A stretch of 64,000 nt of DNA from Pelomonas asaccharophilus_A (GCF_031458115.1 NZ_JAVDXV010000001.1:806001-870000); one strand, 5' to 3'; shown: positions 19,867-28,414, numbered from the stretch's first letter. The notes: generated by a model not told the origin, from the letters alone. Numbers and translations: made by a program.

Positions 19867-21471
19867 ATGACTGCTGCTTCCCCCGACGACGCGCCCGTCG
19901 TCATCATCGGCGCCGGCCTTGCCGGTCTCACCGTGGCCTTGCACCTGGCCGACAGCGTGCCCGTCGTCGTGCTGGCCAAGCGCGACCTGACCGAGGCGGC
20001 CACCGCGTGGGCACAGGGCGGCATCGTGGGCGTGCTGGGCAGCGACGACTCCATCGACAGCCATGTGCGCGACACGCAGGACGCCGGCGCCGGCCTCGTC
20101 GACGAGGGCACGGCCCGCTTCATCGCCGAGCGCAGTGCCGCCGCGGTGGGCTGGCTGGTGGAGCAGGGCGTGCCCTTCACGCCCGACGACACCGGCCCCA
20201 TGGGCCTGCACCTGACGCGCGAAGGCGGCCACGCGGTGCGTCGCATCGCGCACGCGGCCGACGCGACCGGCAAGGCCATCCACGACCAGCTGCTGGCCGT
20301 CGCGCGCCGTCACCCCAACATCCGGCTGCTGGAGCGCTGGATGGCGCTGGACCTGATCACCTCGCGCCATGTGCAGCGCGACGAGGTGCCGCGCGTCTAC
20401 GGCGTCTATGCGCTGGACATCGACAGCCAGCGCGTCGAGACGCTGGCGGCGCGCGCGGTGGTGCTGGCCACCGGTGGCGCCGGCAAGGTCTACCGCTACA
20501 CGACCAACCCCGACACGTCGACCGGCGACGGCATCGCGATGGCCTGGCGCGCCGGCTGCCGCGTCGCGAACATGGAGTTCATCCAGTTCCACCCGACCTG
20601 CCTGTACCACCCGCAGGAGCGCAGTTTCCTCATCACCGAGGCGCTGCGTGGCGAGGGCGGGCACCTGAAGCTGCCCGACGGCACGCGCTTCATGGCCGCG
20701 CACGACGAACGCATGGAGCTGGCGCCGCGCGACATCGTGGCCCGCGCGATCGACTTCGAGATGAAGAAGCACGGTCTGGACTACGTGCTGCTGGACGCCA
20801 CGCACCTGGGCGAAGCCTTCCTCATCGAGCACTTCCCGACCATCCATGCGCGCTGCCTGAAGCTGGGCATCGACATCGCGAAGCAGCCGATTCCCGTCGT
20901 GCCGGCCGTGCACTTCACCTGCGGCGGCGCGGTGACCGACCTGGCCGGCCGCTGCGACCTGCCGGGGCTGTACGCGGTGGGCGAGACCGGCTACACGGGC
21001 CTGCACGGCGCCAACCGGCTGGCCAGCAACTCGCTGCTGGAGTGCGTGGTGCTGGGCCAGACCTGTGCGGCCGACATCCTCAGCCACGAGCCCCAATCCC
21101 CCGCACCGCTGCCGGCCTGGGACGAGAGCCAGGTCGAGAACGCCGACGAGCAGGTCGTCATCGCGCACAACTGGGACGAGCTGCGCCTGCTGATGTGGAA
21201 CTACGTCGGCATCGTGCGAACCACCAAGCGGCTGGAGCGGGCGCTGCACCGCATCGAGCTGCTGCGCGGCGAGATCGACGACTACTACGGCAGCTTCCGC
21301 GTCAGCCGCGACCTGCTGGAGTTGCGCAACCTGGTGGATTGCGCGGAGCTGATCGTCAAGTCGGCACTGCTGCGCCACGAGAGCCGCGGCCTGCACTACA
21401 GCCGCGACTACCCGCAGACGCTGCCGGTCAGCTTCCCGACGGTGCTGATCAGCGAACGGCGTCGCCGTTAG
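19867..21471 (+). CDS. nadB: L-aspartate oxidase NadB
   Basis: NadB oxidises L-aspartate to iminoaspartate, the first step of de novo NAD synthesis; NadA (in this window at 28.4-29.5 kb) then condenses it with dihydroxyacetone phosphate. The 534 residues show the FAD-binding IIGAGLAGLTVAL motif at residue ~13, the TAWAQGGI motif, LTREGGHAVRRIAHAADATG, the active-site region FHPTCLY, and the HGANRLASNSLLECVV motif. Length matches the family. The TAG stop overlaps the convergent histidine-kinase stop by 4 bases. Confidence 0.97.
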   Translation: MTAASPDDAPVVIIGAGLAGLTVALHLADSVPVVVLAKRDLTEAATAWAQGGIVGVLGSDDSIDSHVRDTQDAGAGLVDEGTARFIAERSAAAVGWLVEQGVPFTPDDTGPMGLHLTREGGHAVRRIAHAADATGKAIHDQLLAVARRHPNIRLLERWMALDLITSRHVQRDEVPRVYGVYALDIDSQRVETLAARAVVLATGGAGKVYRYTTNPDTSTGDGIAMAWRAGCRVANMEFIQFHPTCLYHPQERSFLITEALRGEGGHLKLPDGTRFMAAHDERMELAPRDIVARAIDFEMKKHGLDYVLLDATHLGEAFLIEHFPTIHARCLKLGIDIAKQPIPVVPAVHFTCGGAVTDLAGRCDLPGLYAVGETGYTGLHGANRLASNSLLECVVLGQTCAADILSHEPQSPAPLPAWDESQVENADEQVVIAHNWDELRLLMWNYVGIVRTTKRLERALHRIELLRGEIDDYYGSFRVSRDLLELRNLVDCAELIVKSALLRHESRGLHYSRDYPQTLPVSFPTVLISERRRR

Positions 21472-22748
21472 CCGCCAGTCGGTATTGGGCCCAGCTGCAG
21501 CTGCACGCCGAAGCCTGCGGGCAGCGTCAGCAGCTGCAGCCCGCCGCCGTGGGCGCGAGCCACGATGTCGGCCAGCATCAGGCCCAGACCCATCTGGCCC
21601 TCGTACTGCTCGGCGGTGATGGCGCGCTGCAGCGCCGCCACATGCTCGGGCGTGGCGCCCTGTCCGTCGTCCACCAGCTGCACGCAGTTCGGGCCGCTCA
21701 CCGCCACGTGCAGCGTGCGCGCGCCGTGGCGCAGCGCGTTGTCCACGAGGTTGATCAGCGCCGCCGCCAGCAGGTCGGCGTCGGCGTGCACTTCGGCCGG
21801 CTGCGATGCTTCGATGTTCAGGCCCTCCAGCGGCAGCCGCGCCAGCAGCGCACCGACGTCGACGACGGTTGGCTGCAGGTCGACGCCACTCCTGAACAGC
21901 GTAAGCAGTGCGGTCACGACGCGGCGCAACCTGCCGGTGGCCTGACGCACGCGCAGCAGGCGCGCCTGCAGAGGTTCGGGCGCCTCGCGCAGCGCGACGG
22001 CGAGTTGCGCGTCCATGCCGGCCAGCGGAGTCCGCAGCGCATGGGCAGCGTGCGCCGTGAAGGCGCGTTCGTTGGCCATGCGGCGCTGCAGGCGCCGACC
22101 GAGGTCGTCGATGGCGTCGTGGATGGGCGCGATCTCCGCCCGCGTGGCGGCCGGCAGCGCGGCGTCGGGCGTCAGCGGGTCGTGCCGGCGCAGCGCGTCG
22201 GAGAAGTCGTTCAGCGGCTGCAGCTCCCGGCGCAGCCGCACGCGCAGCAGGCCCAGTCCCACGAGGCCGACGAGCAGCGCGGTGCAGGCGCTGGCCAGGC
22301 CCACGGCGGCCATGGTCTCCTGCCGCTCCTCGGCCGTCTGGGCCACGTAGAGCATGGCGTTGCCGAGCGGACGCCCGTAGCTATGCCAGCCATTCGTCGT
22401 GCGGGCGGGGCCGGACAACGGACTCGCGTGGAAGGGCTGCTCGGGCGCGAGCGCGGAACGGGCGCTCAGCCGACCTTTCTCATCGACCAGCTGCCACGCG
22501 AAATGCTGGGTCGGCGTGCCCGTCGTGACGACGCGCGGCCCCGTGCCCACAGGCAGCGGACCGACGTCCAGCACGGCGGCGAGCAGGTCGGCCGAGTCCT
22601 GCAGGGTTTCGTCGAGCAGCTCCTCCACCTCGGCCCGCACAGCCAGCCAGACCAGGGTGGTGCCGACAAGCGCCCACAGCAGCCCGAGGATCAGCACGAA
22701 GCGGGACAAGCGCCCGCGGATGGAGGGCAGAGCGGTCGCTGCTGTCAT
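21468..22748 (-). CDS. Two-component sensor histidine kinase (PmrB/QseC type)
   Basis: The 426-residue kinase has two membrane helices (about 16-37 and 148-168) flanking a periplasmic domain. A HisKA dimerisation domain follows, with His236 in HALRTPL, then a HATPase domain with N-box LINLVDNALRHG, DDGQG and the GQMGLGLML glycine box. The residue after the phosphorylated histidine is Ala237 instead of the usual Glu/Asp, which is unusual. The start overlaps the response-regulator stop in an ATGA junction. Its position next to an EptA-type gene suggests a PmrB-like role, which is inference. Confidence 0.9.
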   Translation of the reverse strand: MTAATALPSIRGRLSRFVLILGLLWALVGTTLVWLAVRAEVEELLDETLQDSADLLAAVLDVGPLPVGTGPRVVTTGTPTQHFAWQLVDEKGRLSARSALAPEQPFHASPLSGPARTTNGWHSYGRPLGNAMLYVAQTAEERQETMAAVGLASACTALLVGLVGLGLLRVRLRRELQPLNDFSDALRRHDPLTPDAALPAATRAEIAPIHDAIDDLGRRLQRRMANERAFTAHAAHALRTPLAGMDAQLAVALREAPEPLQARLLRVRQATGRLRRVVTALLTLFRSGVDLQPTVVDVGALLARLPLEGLNIEASQPAEVHADADLLAAALINLVDNALRHGARTLHVAVSGPNCVQLVDDGQGATPEHVAALQRAITAEQYEGQMGLGLMLADIVARAHGGGLQLLTLPAGFGVQLQLGPIPTGG

Positions 22749-23404
22749 GCGGCAGCCAGGATGCGGTAGCCCAGCCCGCGCTGGGTCTCGATGAGGTCGC
22801 GGCCCAGCTTGCGGCGCAGGCTGGACACGTGCACCTCCAGCGCATTGCTGGCGATCTCGGCCTCGCCGCCCAGCACGATGAGTTCGAGCTCGCGCTTGCC
22901 AACGATGCGCCCGCGGCGCTGCATCAGTGCCTCCAGCAGCGCCCACTCGCGGGCTGTCAGGTCTACGCGCTGGCCGGCGAGGCTGGCCTGCTTGGCCGAC
23001 AGGTCCAGCTCGACCAGGCCCACGGTGACCACCGAGCCGCTGGCACCGGCGCGGCGACGCGCGATGACGCGCAACCGGGCGCCGAGTTCCTCGGGCTCGA
23101 AGGGCTTGACGAGGTAGTCGTCGGCGCCGCTGTCCAGCCCCTCGATGCGGTCCCGCAGCAGGTCCCGCGCCGTCAGCACCACCACCGGCGTGGCGATGCC
23201 GCGGCGCCGCAGCGAACGCACCCAGTCCACGCCCGAGCCGTCGGGCAGCTGCCAGTCCACCAGCAGCGCGTCGAAGGGATCGCGCTCCAGCGCCCGGGCC
23301 GCGCCCAGCTCGCGCACCCAGTCCACGATGTGGTCCTCGGCCTGCAGGAAGTCACGCAGTCCTTCTCCCAGCACGTCGTCGTCTTCAAGCAGCAGCAGGC
23401 GCAT
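22745..23404 (-). CDS. OmpR-family response regulator (PmrA/QseB type)
   Basis: The 219-residue regulator has a receiver domain with an acidic cluster (LLLEDDDVLG), the phosphorylation-site Asp in LLVDWQLPDGSG (about residue 51), Thr in VVLTARD and Lys in LVKPFEPEEL. A winged-helix domain follows, with the family's VHVSSLRRKLG and RGLGYRILA motifs. It is transcribed first, ahead of the overlapping kinase gene. It is divergent from the PAP2-EptA fusion gene, with an 89-base shared upstream region carrying a direct repeat that may be its binding site. Confidence 0.94.
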   Translation of the reverse strand: MRLLLLEDDDVLGEGLRDFLQAEDHIVDWVRELGAARALERDPFDALLVDWQLPDGSGVDWVRSLRRRGIATPVVVLTARDLLRDRIEGLDSGADDYLVKPFEPEELGARLRVIARRRAGASGSVVTVGLVELDLSAKQASLAGQRVDLTAREWALLEALMQRRGRIVGKRELELIVLGGEAEIASNALEVHVSSLRRKLGRDLIETQRGLGYRILAAA

Positions 23405-23452
23405 GTCCGTCCCAACCCCTCACGCGGTCGCTGAACGCTAGCACGCGTCCAG

Positions 23453-23469
23453 CTTCAGCCTGTCTTCAG
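23453..23469 (+). promoter_or_regulatory. Direct repeat CTTCAG-N5-CTTCAG, putative PmrA/QseB-type box
   Basis: Two CTTCAG hexamers at 23453-23458 and 23464-23469 repeat with an 11-base period. This matches the geometry of PmrA/QseB boxes (CTTAAK-N5-CTTAAK) bound by tandem OmpR-family dimers. The site lies in the divergent interval between the regulator gene and the PAP2-EptA gene, 24 bases before the latter's ATG. It probably governs one or both genes. A -10 element could not be assigned with confidence. Confidence 0.55.
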
Positions 23470-23493
23470 GTCGGCCGGGCTCAATGCCGGCCC

Positions 23494-25866
23494 ATGCTCG
23501 TTGTCTCCCCATCGCTGTCGCATCTGCCGGCCAGGCGTTCCTGGCGTCTTGAGTCACTGGGCACCTGGCTGTCGTTGGGCGTGCTGCTGCTGTGGGACGC
23601 CAGCGGGCTGGACCTGCGCTTCGCCCGCTATTGGGGTGATGCCGGCGGATTCGCCTGGCGGGAGCACTGGCTCACCGCCGGCGTGCTGCACGAGGGCGGC
23701 CGCGCGCTGGCCTGGGTCGTCGTCGCGCTGCTGGTGGTGAATGTGGTCCGGCCGCTGTGGCGGCTGCAGAGCCGGCGGGAGCGAGTCTGGTGGCTGGCGG
23801 TGACGCTGGCCTGCGTCGCCCTCATCGCTCTGCTCAAGCGCGCCAGCACCACCAGCTGCCCGTGGGACCTGACCGAGTTCGGCGGCGTGGCCCGCCATCT
23901 GTCGCATTGGCGGCTGGGCGTGGCCGATGGCGGCGGCGGGCATTGCTTCCCGTCCGGTCACGCCAGTGCGGCGTTCGCGTTCCTCGGCGGCTACTTCGCG
24001 CTGCGGCGCGCCTATCCGCGCCAGGCCCGGGCCTGGCTGGCGGGTGTGCTGCTGGCCGGTGCGCTGTTCGGCGGCGCCCAACTGGCGCGCGGCGCCCACT
24101 TTCCCAGCCACACCTTGTGGACGGCCTGGATCTGCTGGGCCGTCACGTGGCTGGCCTGGGGCGTGTCGACCGGGCCGGCACGCCCTGACGTGACGCGGGC
24201 GCTGACCGACGCGCGGCGCCGCCTGCCGGACTGGCTGCGCCCTCAGGCTTCGCAGCCGTTGACCCAGGCCTGGCTGGCCGCCCTGTGGATGGGCCTGCTG
24301 GCCAACTGGCCGCTGTGGCTGAAGCTGCACGGCATGGCCGAAGTGCGGCCGCTGTTCATCGTCGCCTTCGCCGGCATGGTGACGGCGGCGACCGGTGCGG
24401 TGCTCAGCGTGCTGGCCTGGCCGCGGCTCATCAGGGGCGTGCTGCCCGTGCTGTTGCTGGCGTCAGGCGCGCTGGCTCATTTCATCGGCAGCTACGGCAT
24501 CGTGTTCGATGCAGCCATGGTCACCAACCTGCTGCAGACCGACTGGCACGAGACGCGCGACCTGCTGAGCTGGCGGCTGCTGCTCAGCGTCGCGCTGCTG
24601 GGTGGCCTGCCCAGCTGGTGGCTGCTGCGCCGCCCCGCCGCGCCACCGCAGGCGCTGCGCCGCCAACTGGCCCACAACGTGGCGGCCTTCGCGCTGGCCG
24701 TCGTCGTGATGGCGGTGCTGGCGCTGGGCGTCTTTGCCGACCTGTCGTCGACGATGCGCAACGACAAGACTCTGCGCTACCGGGTCACGCCGCTGAACGC
24801 GGTCTATTCGCTGGGCAGCGCCGCGCTGCGCGCACAGGCCGGTCCCGTGGGGCCGCCGGCCGTCATCGGCGCCGATGCCCACCTGCTGCCGCGCGCCCCG
24901 GGGGCCAAGCCGCCGCTGCTGTTGCTGGTGGTGGGCGAGACGGCGCGGGCGATGAACTTCAGCCTCAACGGCTATGCGCGGCCCACCAATCCGGCGCTGG
25001 CGCGGCTGCCCGTCGTCAGCCTGCGAGATGTCACCTCCTGCGGCACGGCCACCGCGGCCTCGCTGCCATGCATGTTCTCGCCGCTGGGCCGCGAGGCCTT
25101 TGGCGCGCAGAAGCAGCCGCAGGAGAACCTGCTGGACGTGCTGCAGCGCGCCGGCCTCGCCGTGCTGTGGCTGGACAACCAGTCGGGCTGCAAGGGCCTG
25201 TGCGACCGCGTGCCGAACGCGTTCACCCGCCAGTTGCCCGCAGGCGCCGTGCCGCTGCCGGCTGGGCTGTGCGATGGCGACGAATGCCAGGACGAGGCAC
25301 TGCTGCACGAGTTGGACCGGCGCGTGGCCGCGCTGGACCCGATGCGGCTGCAGCGCGGCCTGGTGCTGGTCATGCACCAGATGGGCAGCCATGGCCCGGC
25401 CTATTTCAAGCGTTCGCCGCCAGACCTGAAGCCTTTCCAGCCCGAATGCCGCAGCAACGCGCTGCAGCAGTGCGCGCGCGAGGCGGTCGTCAACGGCTAC
25501 GACAACTCCATCGTCAGCACCGACCGCCTGCTGGCCCACGCCGTCAGCTGGCTGCAGACGCAACGGGGCTTCGACCCGGGCCTGCTCTATGTGTCCGACC
25601 ATGGCGAGTCGCTGGGCGAGAACGGGCTGTACCTGCATGGCATGCCGTACGCATTCGCGCCTCGAGAGCAGACTCACGTGCCCATGGTCCTGTGGTTGCC
25701 CGAGCAGGGCGACCTGGCCGCATCGCTGAAGCCGGGCTGCCTGGGTGGCCTGCGCGACCGGCCCACATCGCACGACCAGCTGTTCCACACGGTGATGGGC
25801 TGGGTGGGCGCGCGGGCCGACGTCTACCAGCCCGCGCGCGACTTGCTTGCGGGCTGCCGCGCCTGA
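23494..25866 (+). CDS. PAP2 phosphatase fused to EptA-type lipid A phosphoethanolamine transferase
   Basis: One 790-residue frame holds two complete enzymes. Residues about 1-245 form a PAP2-type membrane phosphatase with a KRASTTSCPWDL motif, PSGHASAAFAF (Pro153) and RGAHFPSHTLW. From about 250 a full EptA/MCR-type protein follows. It has five membrane helices, then the sulfatase-fold domain with GETARAMNFSLNGY, nucleophile Thr518 in TSCGTATAAS, and metal-site motifs MGSHGPAYF and YVSDHGESLGENGLYLHG. EptA moves phosphoethanolamine to lipid A phosphates. The phosphatase half may recycle the lipid by-product or trim lipid A. The adjacent PmrAB-like pair supports envelope control. Confidence 0.92.
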   Translation: MLVVSPSLSHLPARRSWRLESLGTWLSLGVLLLWDASGLDLRFARYWGDAGGFAWREHWLTAGVLHEGGRALAWVVVALLVVNVVRPLWRLQSRRERVWWLAVTLACVALIALLKRASTTSCPWDLTEFGGVARHLSHWRLGVADGGGGHCFPSGHASAAFAFLGGYFALRRAYPRQARAWLAGVLLAGALFGGAQLARGAHFPSHTLWTAWICWAVTWLAWGVSTGPARPDVTRALTDARRRLPDWLRPQASQPLTQAWLAALWMGLLANWPLWLKLHGMAEVRPLFIVAFAGMVTAATGAVLSVLAWPRLIRGVLPVLLLASGALAHFIGSYGIVFDAAMVTNLLQTDWHETRDLLSWRLLLSVALLGGLPSWWLLRRPAAPPQALRRQLAHNVAAFALAVVVMAVLALGVFADLSSTMRNDKTLRYRVTPLNAVYSLGSAALRAQAGPVGPPAVIGADAHLLPRAPGAKPPLLLLVVGETARAMNFSLNGYARPTNPALARLPVVSLRDVTSCGTATAASLPCMFSPLGREAFGAQKQPQENLLDVLQRAGLAVLWLDNQSGCKGLCDRVPNAFTRQLPAGAVPLPAGLCDGDECQDEALLHELDRRVAALDPMRLQRGLVLVMHQMGSHGPAYFKRSPPDLKPFQPECRSNALQQCAREAVVNGYDNSIVSTDRLLAHAVSWLQTQRGFDPGLLYVSDHGESLGENGLYLHGMPYAFAPREQTHVPMVLWLPEQGDLAASLKPGCLGGLRDRPTSHDQLFHTVMGWVGARADVYQPARDLLAGCRA

Positions 25867-26088
25867 TCAGGTGTCGCCGCCGGCGTCCGTGTCGCCCGCC
25901 GCGGGCCGTCCGCGCTTGGGCGCCGGGCTGCTGGCCGGCTTGATGCCGCGCCGCGCCAGCGCCTCGCGCAGCAGGTACTCGATCTGCGCGTTGGCCGAGC
26001 GCAGTTCCTGCGCGGCGAGGCGCTCGATCTGTTCCCACAGCGCCGGGTCCAGCCGCAGCGCGAAGTTCTTCTTGTCGGGACTGGCCAT
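25867..26088 (-). CDS. Ribbon-helix-helix (Arc-type) DNA-binding protein
   Basis: The 73-residue protein has an Arc/MetJ-like ribbon-helix-helix fold. A basic N-terminal strand (KKNFALRLDPALWEQIERLA) is followed by two helices and a lysine/proline-rich tail (PAPKRGRP). Such proteins dimerise and bind short palindromes in DNA. It is the third gene of an operon after an SPFH gene and a membrane-protein gene. A palindrome upstream of the first gene is a good candidate for its own operator. Its stop directly abuts the convergent PAP2-EptA stop. Confidence 0.82.
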   Translation of the reverse strand: MASPDKKNFALRLDPALWEQIERLAAQELRSANAQIEYLLREALARRGIKPASSPAPKRGRPAAGDTDAGGDT

Positions 26089-26102
26089 CAGCTGTGTCTT
26101 TT

Positions 26103-27053
26103 TCAGCGGCCCGCGATGCGGCCCTGCAGAGACCGGATCAGCTCGCGAGGCTCGTGGCTGCCCAGGCGCAGGCGGCGGCCATCGCGCAGCGCGAGCCGCA
26201 CGGCCTGCGTGCCGCTGGCGTTGTAGAGCATGCCGTCGCTGGCGAAGCGTATGCCCCAGCCCTCGATCCAGCGTGACCGCGCGGGTTCAACGGCGACGAT
26301 GTCGTCCAGATCGACCTGCCAGCGCGGCCAGGGCAGCCAGCCGAAGCGCCAGACCAGACGGTCGCCATGCACCTCGGTCACCATGCGGCCAAAGACCAGC
26401 ACCAGCAACGCCGGCAATGCCGCCAGCATCCAGAGCCCCTGGCCTCGCGCCGGGCTCGCGGACAGCGCGATGCCCACGCCGACGCTCACCGGCAGCAGCA
26501 CGGCCAGCAGCGGCCACATCAGCTGCGACTCGCGCCAGACCAGGTCGGTGCTGCGCGAGCCGTGCCGCACCGGCGGCGGCGAGGCGACCGCCGGCAGGCG
26601 GTTGAAGCGCCGCATCAGCGCCAGCAGCCACACCGCGAAAGCCAGCCCCTGGGCCACGGCGCCCGCCGTCCAGACCTCGGGGGGCACCTGCGGCCAGTGG
26701 GGCTGGGCGCGCTGCAGCTCCCGATAGTGCAGGCCGGCGAACAGCGCCAGCAGGCCCAAGCCCAGCACCGCCAGCCGCCCGCCCATGTCGGTCAGCGTCT
26801 GCTCGCGGTGCGCGGGTGCCAGCCAGTGGTCGCGGTAGGGCAGGTTGACCAGGCCCGGCGCGCGCCGCGCCAGCAGCAGGGCGCCGTAGGTGGCCATCCA
26901 CGGGCAGAGCAGGGCCACGACCAGCATCACGGCCATGTGCTGATCGCGCGGCAGGGCCTTGTGCGGCGCGCCGACGAGGTCGGGCATCAGCGGCCAGGTG
27001 CTGACGAGGAAGACCAGCAGCGCCAGCCAGGCGAGATTGAAGACGAGGCGCAT
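26103..27053 (-). CDS. Multi-pass membrane protein with C-terminal PH-like domain
   Basis: This 316-residue protein is not one I can name. About six membrane helices are visible (around 5-25, 38-62, 92-110, 130-150, 178-200 and 206-226). A soluble C-terminal stretch of about 90 residues follows, with a beta-rich pattern such as RLVWRFGWLPWPRWQVDLDDIVAVE that resembles bacterial PH-like domains. It lies between an SPFH gene (10 bases upstream) and a ribbon-helix-helix gene (14 bases downstream), so the three are an operon. It may anchor the SPFH protein at the membrane. Confidence 0.7.
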   Translation of the reverse strand: MRLVFNLAWLALLVFLVSTWPLMPDLVGAPHKALPRDQHMAVMLVVALLCPWMATYGALLLARRAPGLVNLPYRDHWLAPAHREQTLTDMGGRLAVLGLGLLALFAGLHYRELQRAQPHWPQVPPEVWTAGAVAQGLAFAVWLLALMRRFNRLPAVASPPPVRHGSRSTDLVWRESQLMWPLLAVLLPVSVGVGIALSASPARGQGLWMLAALPALLVLVFGRMVTEVHGDRLVWRFGWLPWPRWQVDLDDIVAVEPARSRWIEGWGIRFASDGMLYNASGTQAVRLALRDGRRLRLGSHEPRELIRSLQGRIAGR

Positions 27054-27063
27054 GGCCAGACCC

Positions 27064-27957
27064 TCAGGTGTAGAGCGTGCCGGCGTTGACGATGGGCTGC
27101 GTGTCCTTGTCGGAGCACAGCACCACCAGCAGGTTGGACACCATGGCGGCCTTGCGCTCGTCGTCCAGCTCGACGATGCGGCGCTCTGACAGGCCCTTCA
27201 GCGCCTCTTCCACCATGCTGACGGCGCCCTGCACGATCTTCTTGCGCGCGCTGATGATGGCCTCGGCCTGCTGGCGGCGCAGCATCACCTGGGCGATCTC
27301 GGGGGCATAGGCCAGGTGGGTGATCTTGGCGTCCACCACGCGCACGCCGGCCTCGCTGAAGCGCGCCTGCAGTTCCTGCACCAGGGCGGCGCCGACCTCG
27401 TCCTGCCCGGCGCGCAGCGTGGTCTCGTCGGCATCCAGGTCTTCGCCGTCGTCATAGGCGTACTGCGAGGCCAGGTGGCGCATCGCGGCCTCGGCCTGCG
27501 TGCCGACATAGGCTTCGAAGTCGTCCACCTCGAACACCGCGCGCGCGCTGTCTTCCACGCGCCAGACGATGGCCGCGCTGATCTCGATGGGGTTGCCGCG
27601 CTTGTCGTTGACCTTGATGGTGGGCGCGTTCAGGTTGCGCGCGCGCAGCGACAGGCGGCGCTTGCCGGCCAGCGGGTTGGCCCAGCGCAGCCCCTCGCTG
27701 CGGTCGGTGCCGATGTAGCGGCCGAACAGCGTCAGGATGCGCGCTTCGTTGGGCTGTTGCATGTAGAGGCCGGCCAGACAAAACAGGCTGATGGCCACGA
27801 TGACCAGGCCTACCAGCACCATGACTGGCTTGGTCTGCAGGGACAGAAGCAGGGCAACGCCGAGCGCCACGCCGGTGAGGCAGAGAGGGATCGCGGTGTA
27901 GCCGCTCGCCGTCTTTGCGGCTTTCTCTGCAGCGCGGTGGGTTTCCGAAGATGGCAT
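27064..27957 (-). CDS. SPFH/band-7 (stomatin-like) membrane protein
   Basis: The 297-residue protein has two close hydrophobic helices at residues 20-70. An SPFH domain follows, with YMQQPNEARILTLFGRYIGT, LNAPTIKVNDKRGNPIEISAAIVWRVED and a coiled-coil segment VMLRRQQAEAIISARKKIVQGAVSMVEEAL. Stomatin-like proteins form membrane microdomain scaffolds and often partner with proteases or transporters. Here the partner is probably the membrane protein encoded 10 bases downstream. A 16-bp palindrome lies 17 bases upstream of its start. It is unrelated in architecture to the SPFH/SHOCT protein at 4.7-5.7 kb. Confidence 0.88.
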   Translation of the reverse strand: MPSSETHRAAEKAAKTASGYTAIPLCLTGVALGVALLLSLQTKPVMVLVGLVIVAISLFCLAGLYMQQPNEARILTLFGRYIGTDRSEGLRWANPLAGKRRLSLRARNLNAPTIKVNDKRGNPIEISAAIVWRVEDSARAVFEVDDFEAYVGTQAEAAMRHLASQYAYDDGEDLDADETTLRAGQDEVGAALVQELQARFSEAGVRVVDAKITHLAYAPEIAQVMLRRQQAEAIISARKKIVQGAVSMVEEALKGLSERRIVELDDERKAAMVSNLLVVLCSDKDTQPIVNAGTLYT

Positions 27958-27973
27958 CGTGATGTCTCCCGTA

Positions 27974-27989
27974 AAAGTGATATCACTTT
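27974..27989. promoter_or_regulatory. 16-bp perfect palindrome AAAGTGATATCACTTT, putative operator
   Basis: AAAGTGATATCACTTT is its own reverse complement and sits 17 bases ahead of the SPFH start codon, where it would overlap the promoter or leader. It stands out as AT-rich in this genome. The operon encodes its own ribbon-helix-helix protein, a class that binds such short palindromes, so autoregulation is the simplest reading. Confidence 0.65.
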
Positions 27990-28029
27990 AATTGCAACTT
28001 TCCGTTTTGCCAAGCGGAGATGCGGACGC

Positions 28030-28055
28030 AAAAAAAGCCCGCGTGATGCGGGCTT
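28030..28055 (-). terminator. Rho-independent terminator after the comFB-like gene
   Basis: Read on the minus strand, GCCCGC pairs with GCGGGC around a 5-base loop (28037-28053), with flanking A:T pairs, and is followed by seven U residues. It lies 22 bases past the stop of the comFB-like gene and would end nadA-comFB transcription. Confidence 0.85.
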
Positions 28056-28077
28056 CCTGAGGCTGGGCGGCAGCGGC

Positions 28078-28368
28078 CTATTTGCGCGTACGCAGCGCCG
28101 TGCGCGCCTGCACGAAGTTGAACGCATAGCTGACCGCCTCGATGATGGCGTTGTCGATCTCCAGGCGCTCGTGCTCGGTCAGGTAGAAGCTGAAGTCCAC
28201 CTCGTGGCGGATGTAGCGCGGCGGCAGGCGGTTCAGCGCCACGCAGGCCACGTCGCACAGCAGGTCGTTGCTGTCGGCGATGTCCGGGAAGTCCTTGGAC
28301 GCGTCCATCACCGCGCCGAAGACTTCGCGCTCGTGGTGGTTGTAGAGGGAGCTGAAATCGGCGGGCAT
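28078..28368 (-). CDS. ComFB-like (late competence development) small protein
   Basis: This 96-residue protein matches the ComFB family. The core is CDVACVALNRLPPRYIRHEVDFSFYL, preceded by a helical N-terminus (YNHHEREVFGAVMD). ComFB-like proteins are small and cytosolic; some cyanobacterial members bind c-di-nucleotides, and a competence role outside Firmicutes is unproven. The paired cysteines may bind zinc. It starts 46 bases after nadA ends, with a terminator behind it, so both may share a transcript. Confidence 0.82.
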   Translation of the reverse strand: MPADFSSLYNHHEREVFGAVMDASKDFPDIADSNDLLCDVACVALNRLPPRYIRHEVDFSFYLTEHERLEIDNAIIEAVSYAFNFVQARTALRTRK

Positions 28369-28414
28369 GGCGGGCCTCGTGATGGCTGTCGACGATTCCC
28401 GATTTATAGCGCCA

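Noticed and set aside
19812..22769. 985-codon plus-strand open frame across nadB and the histidine kinase
   Set aside because: Out of frame with nadB and antisense to the kinase; composition is Arg/Ala-rich noise.
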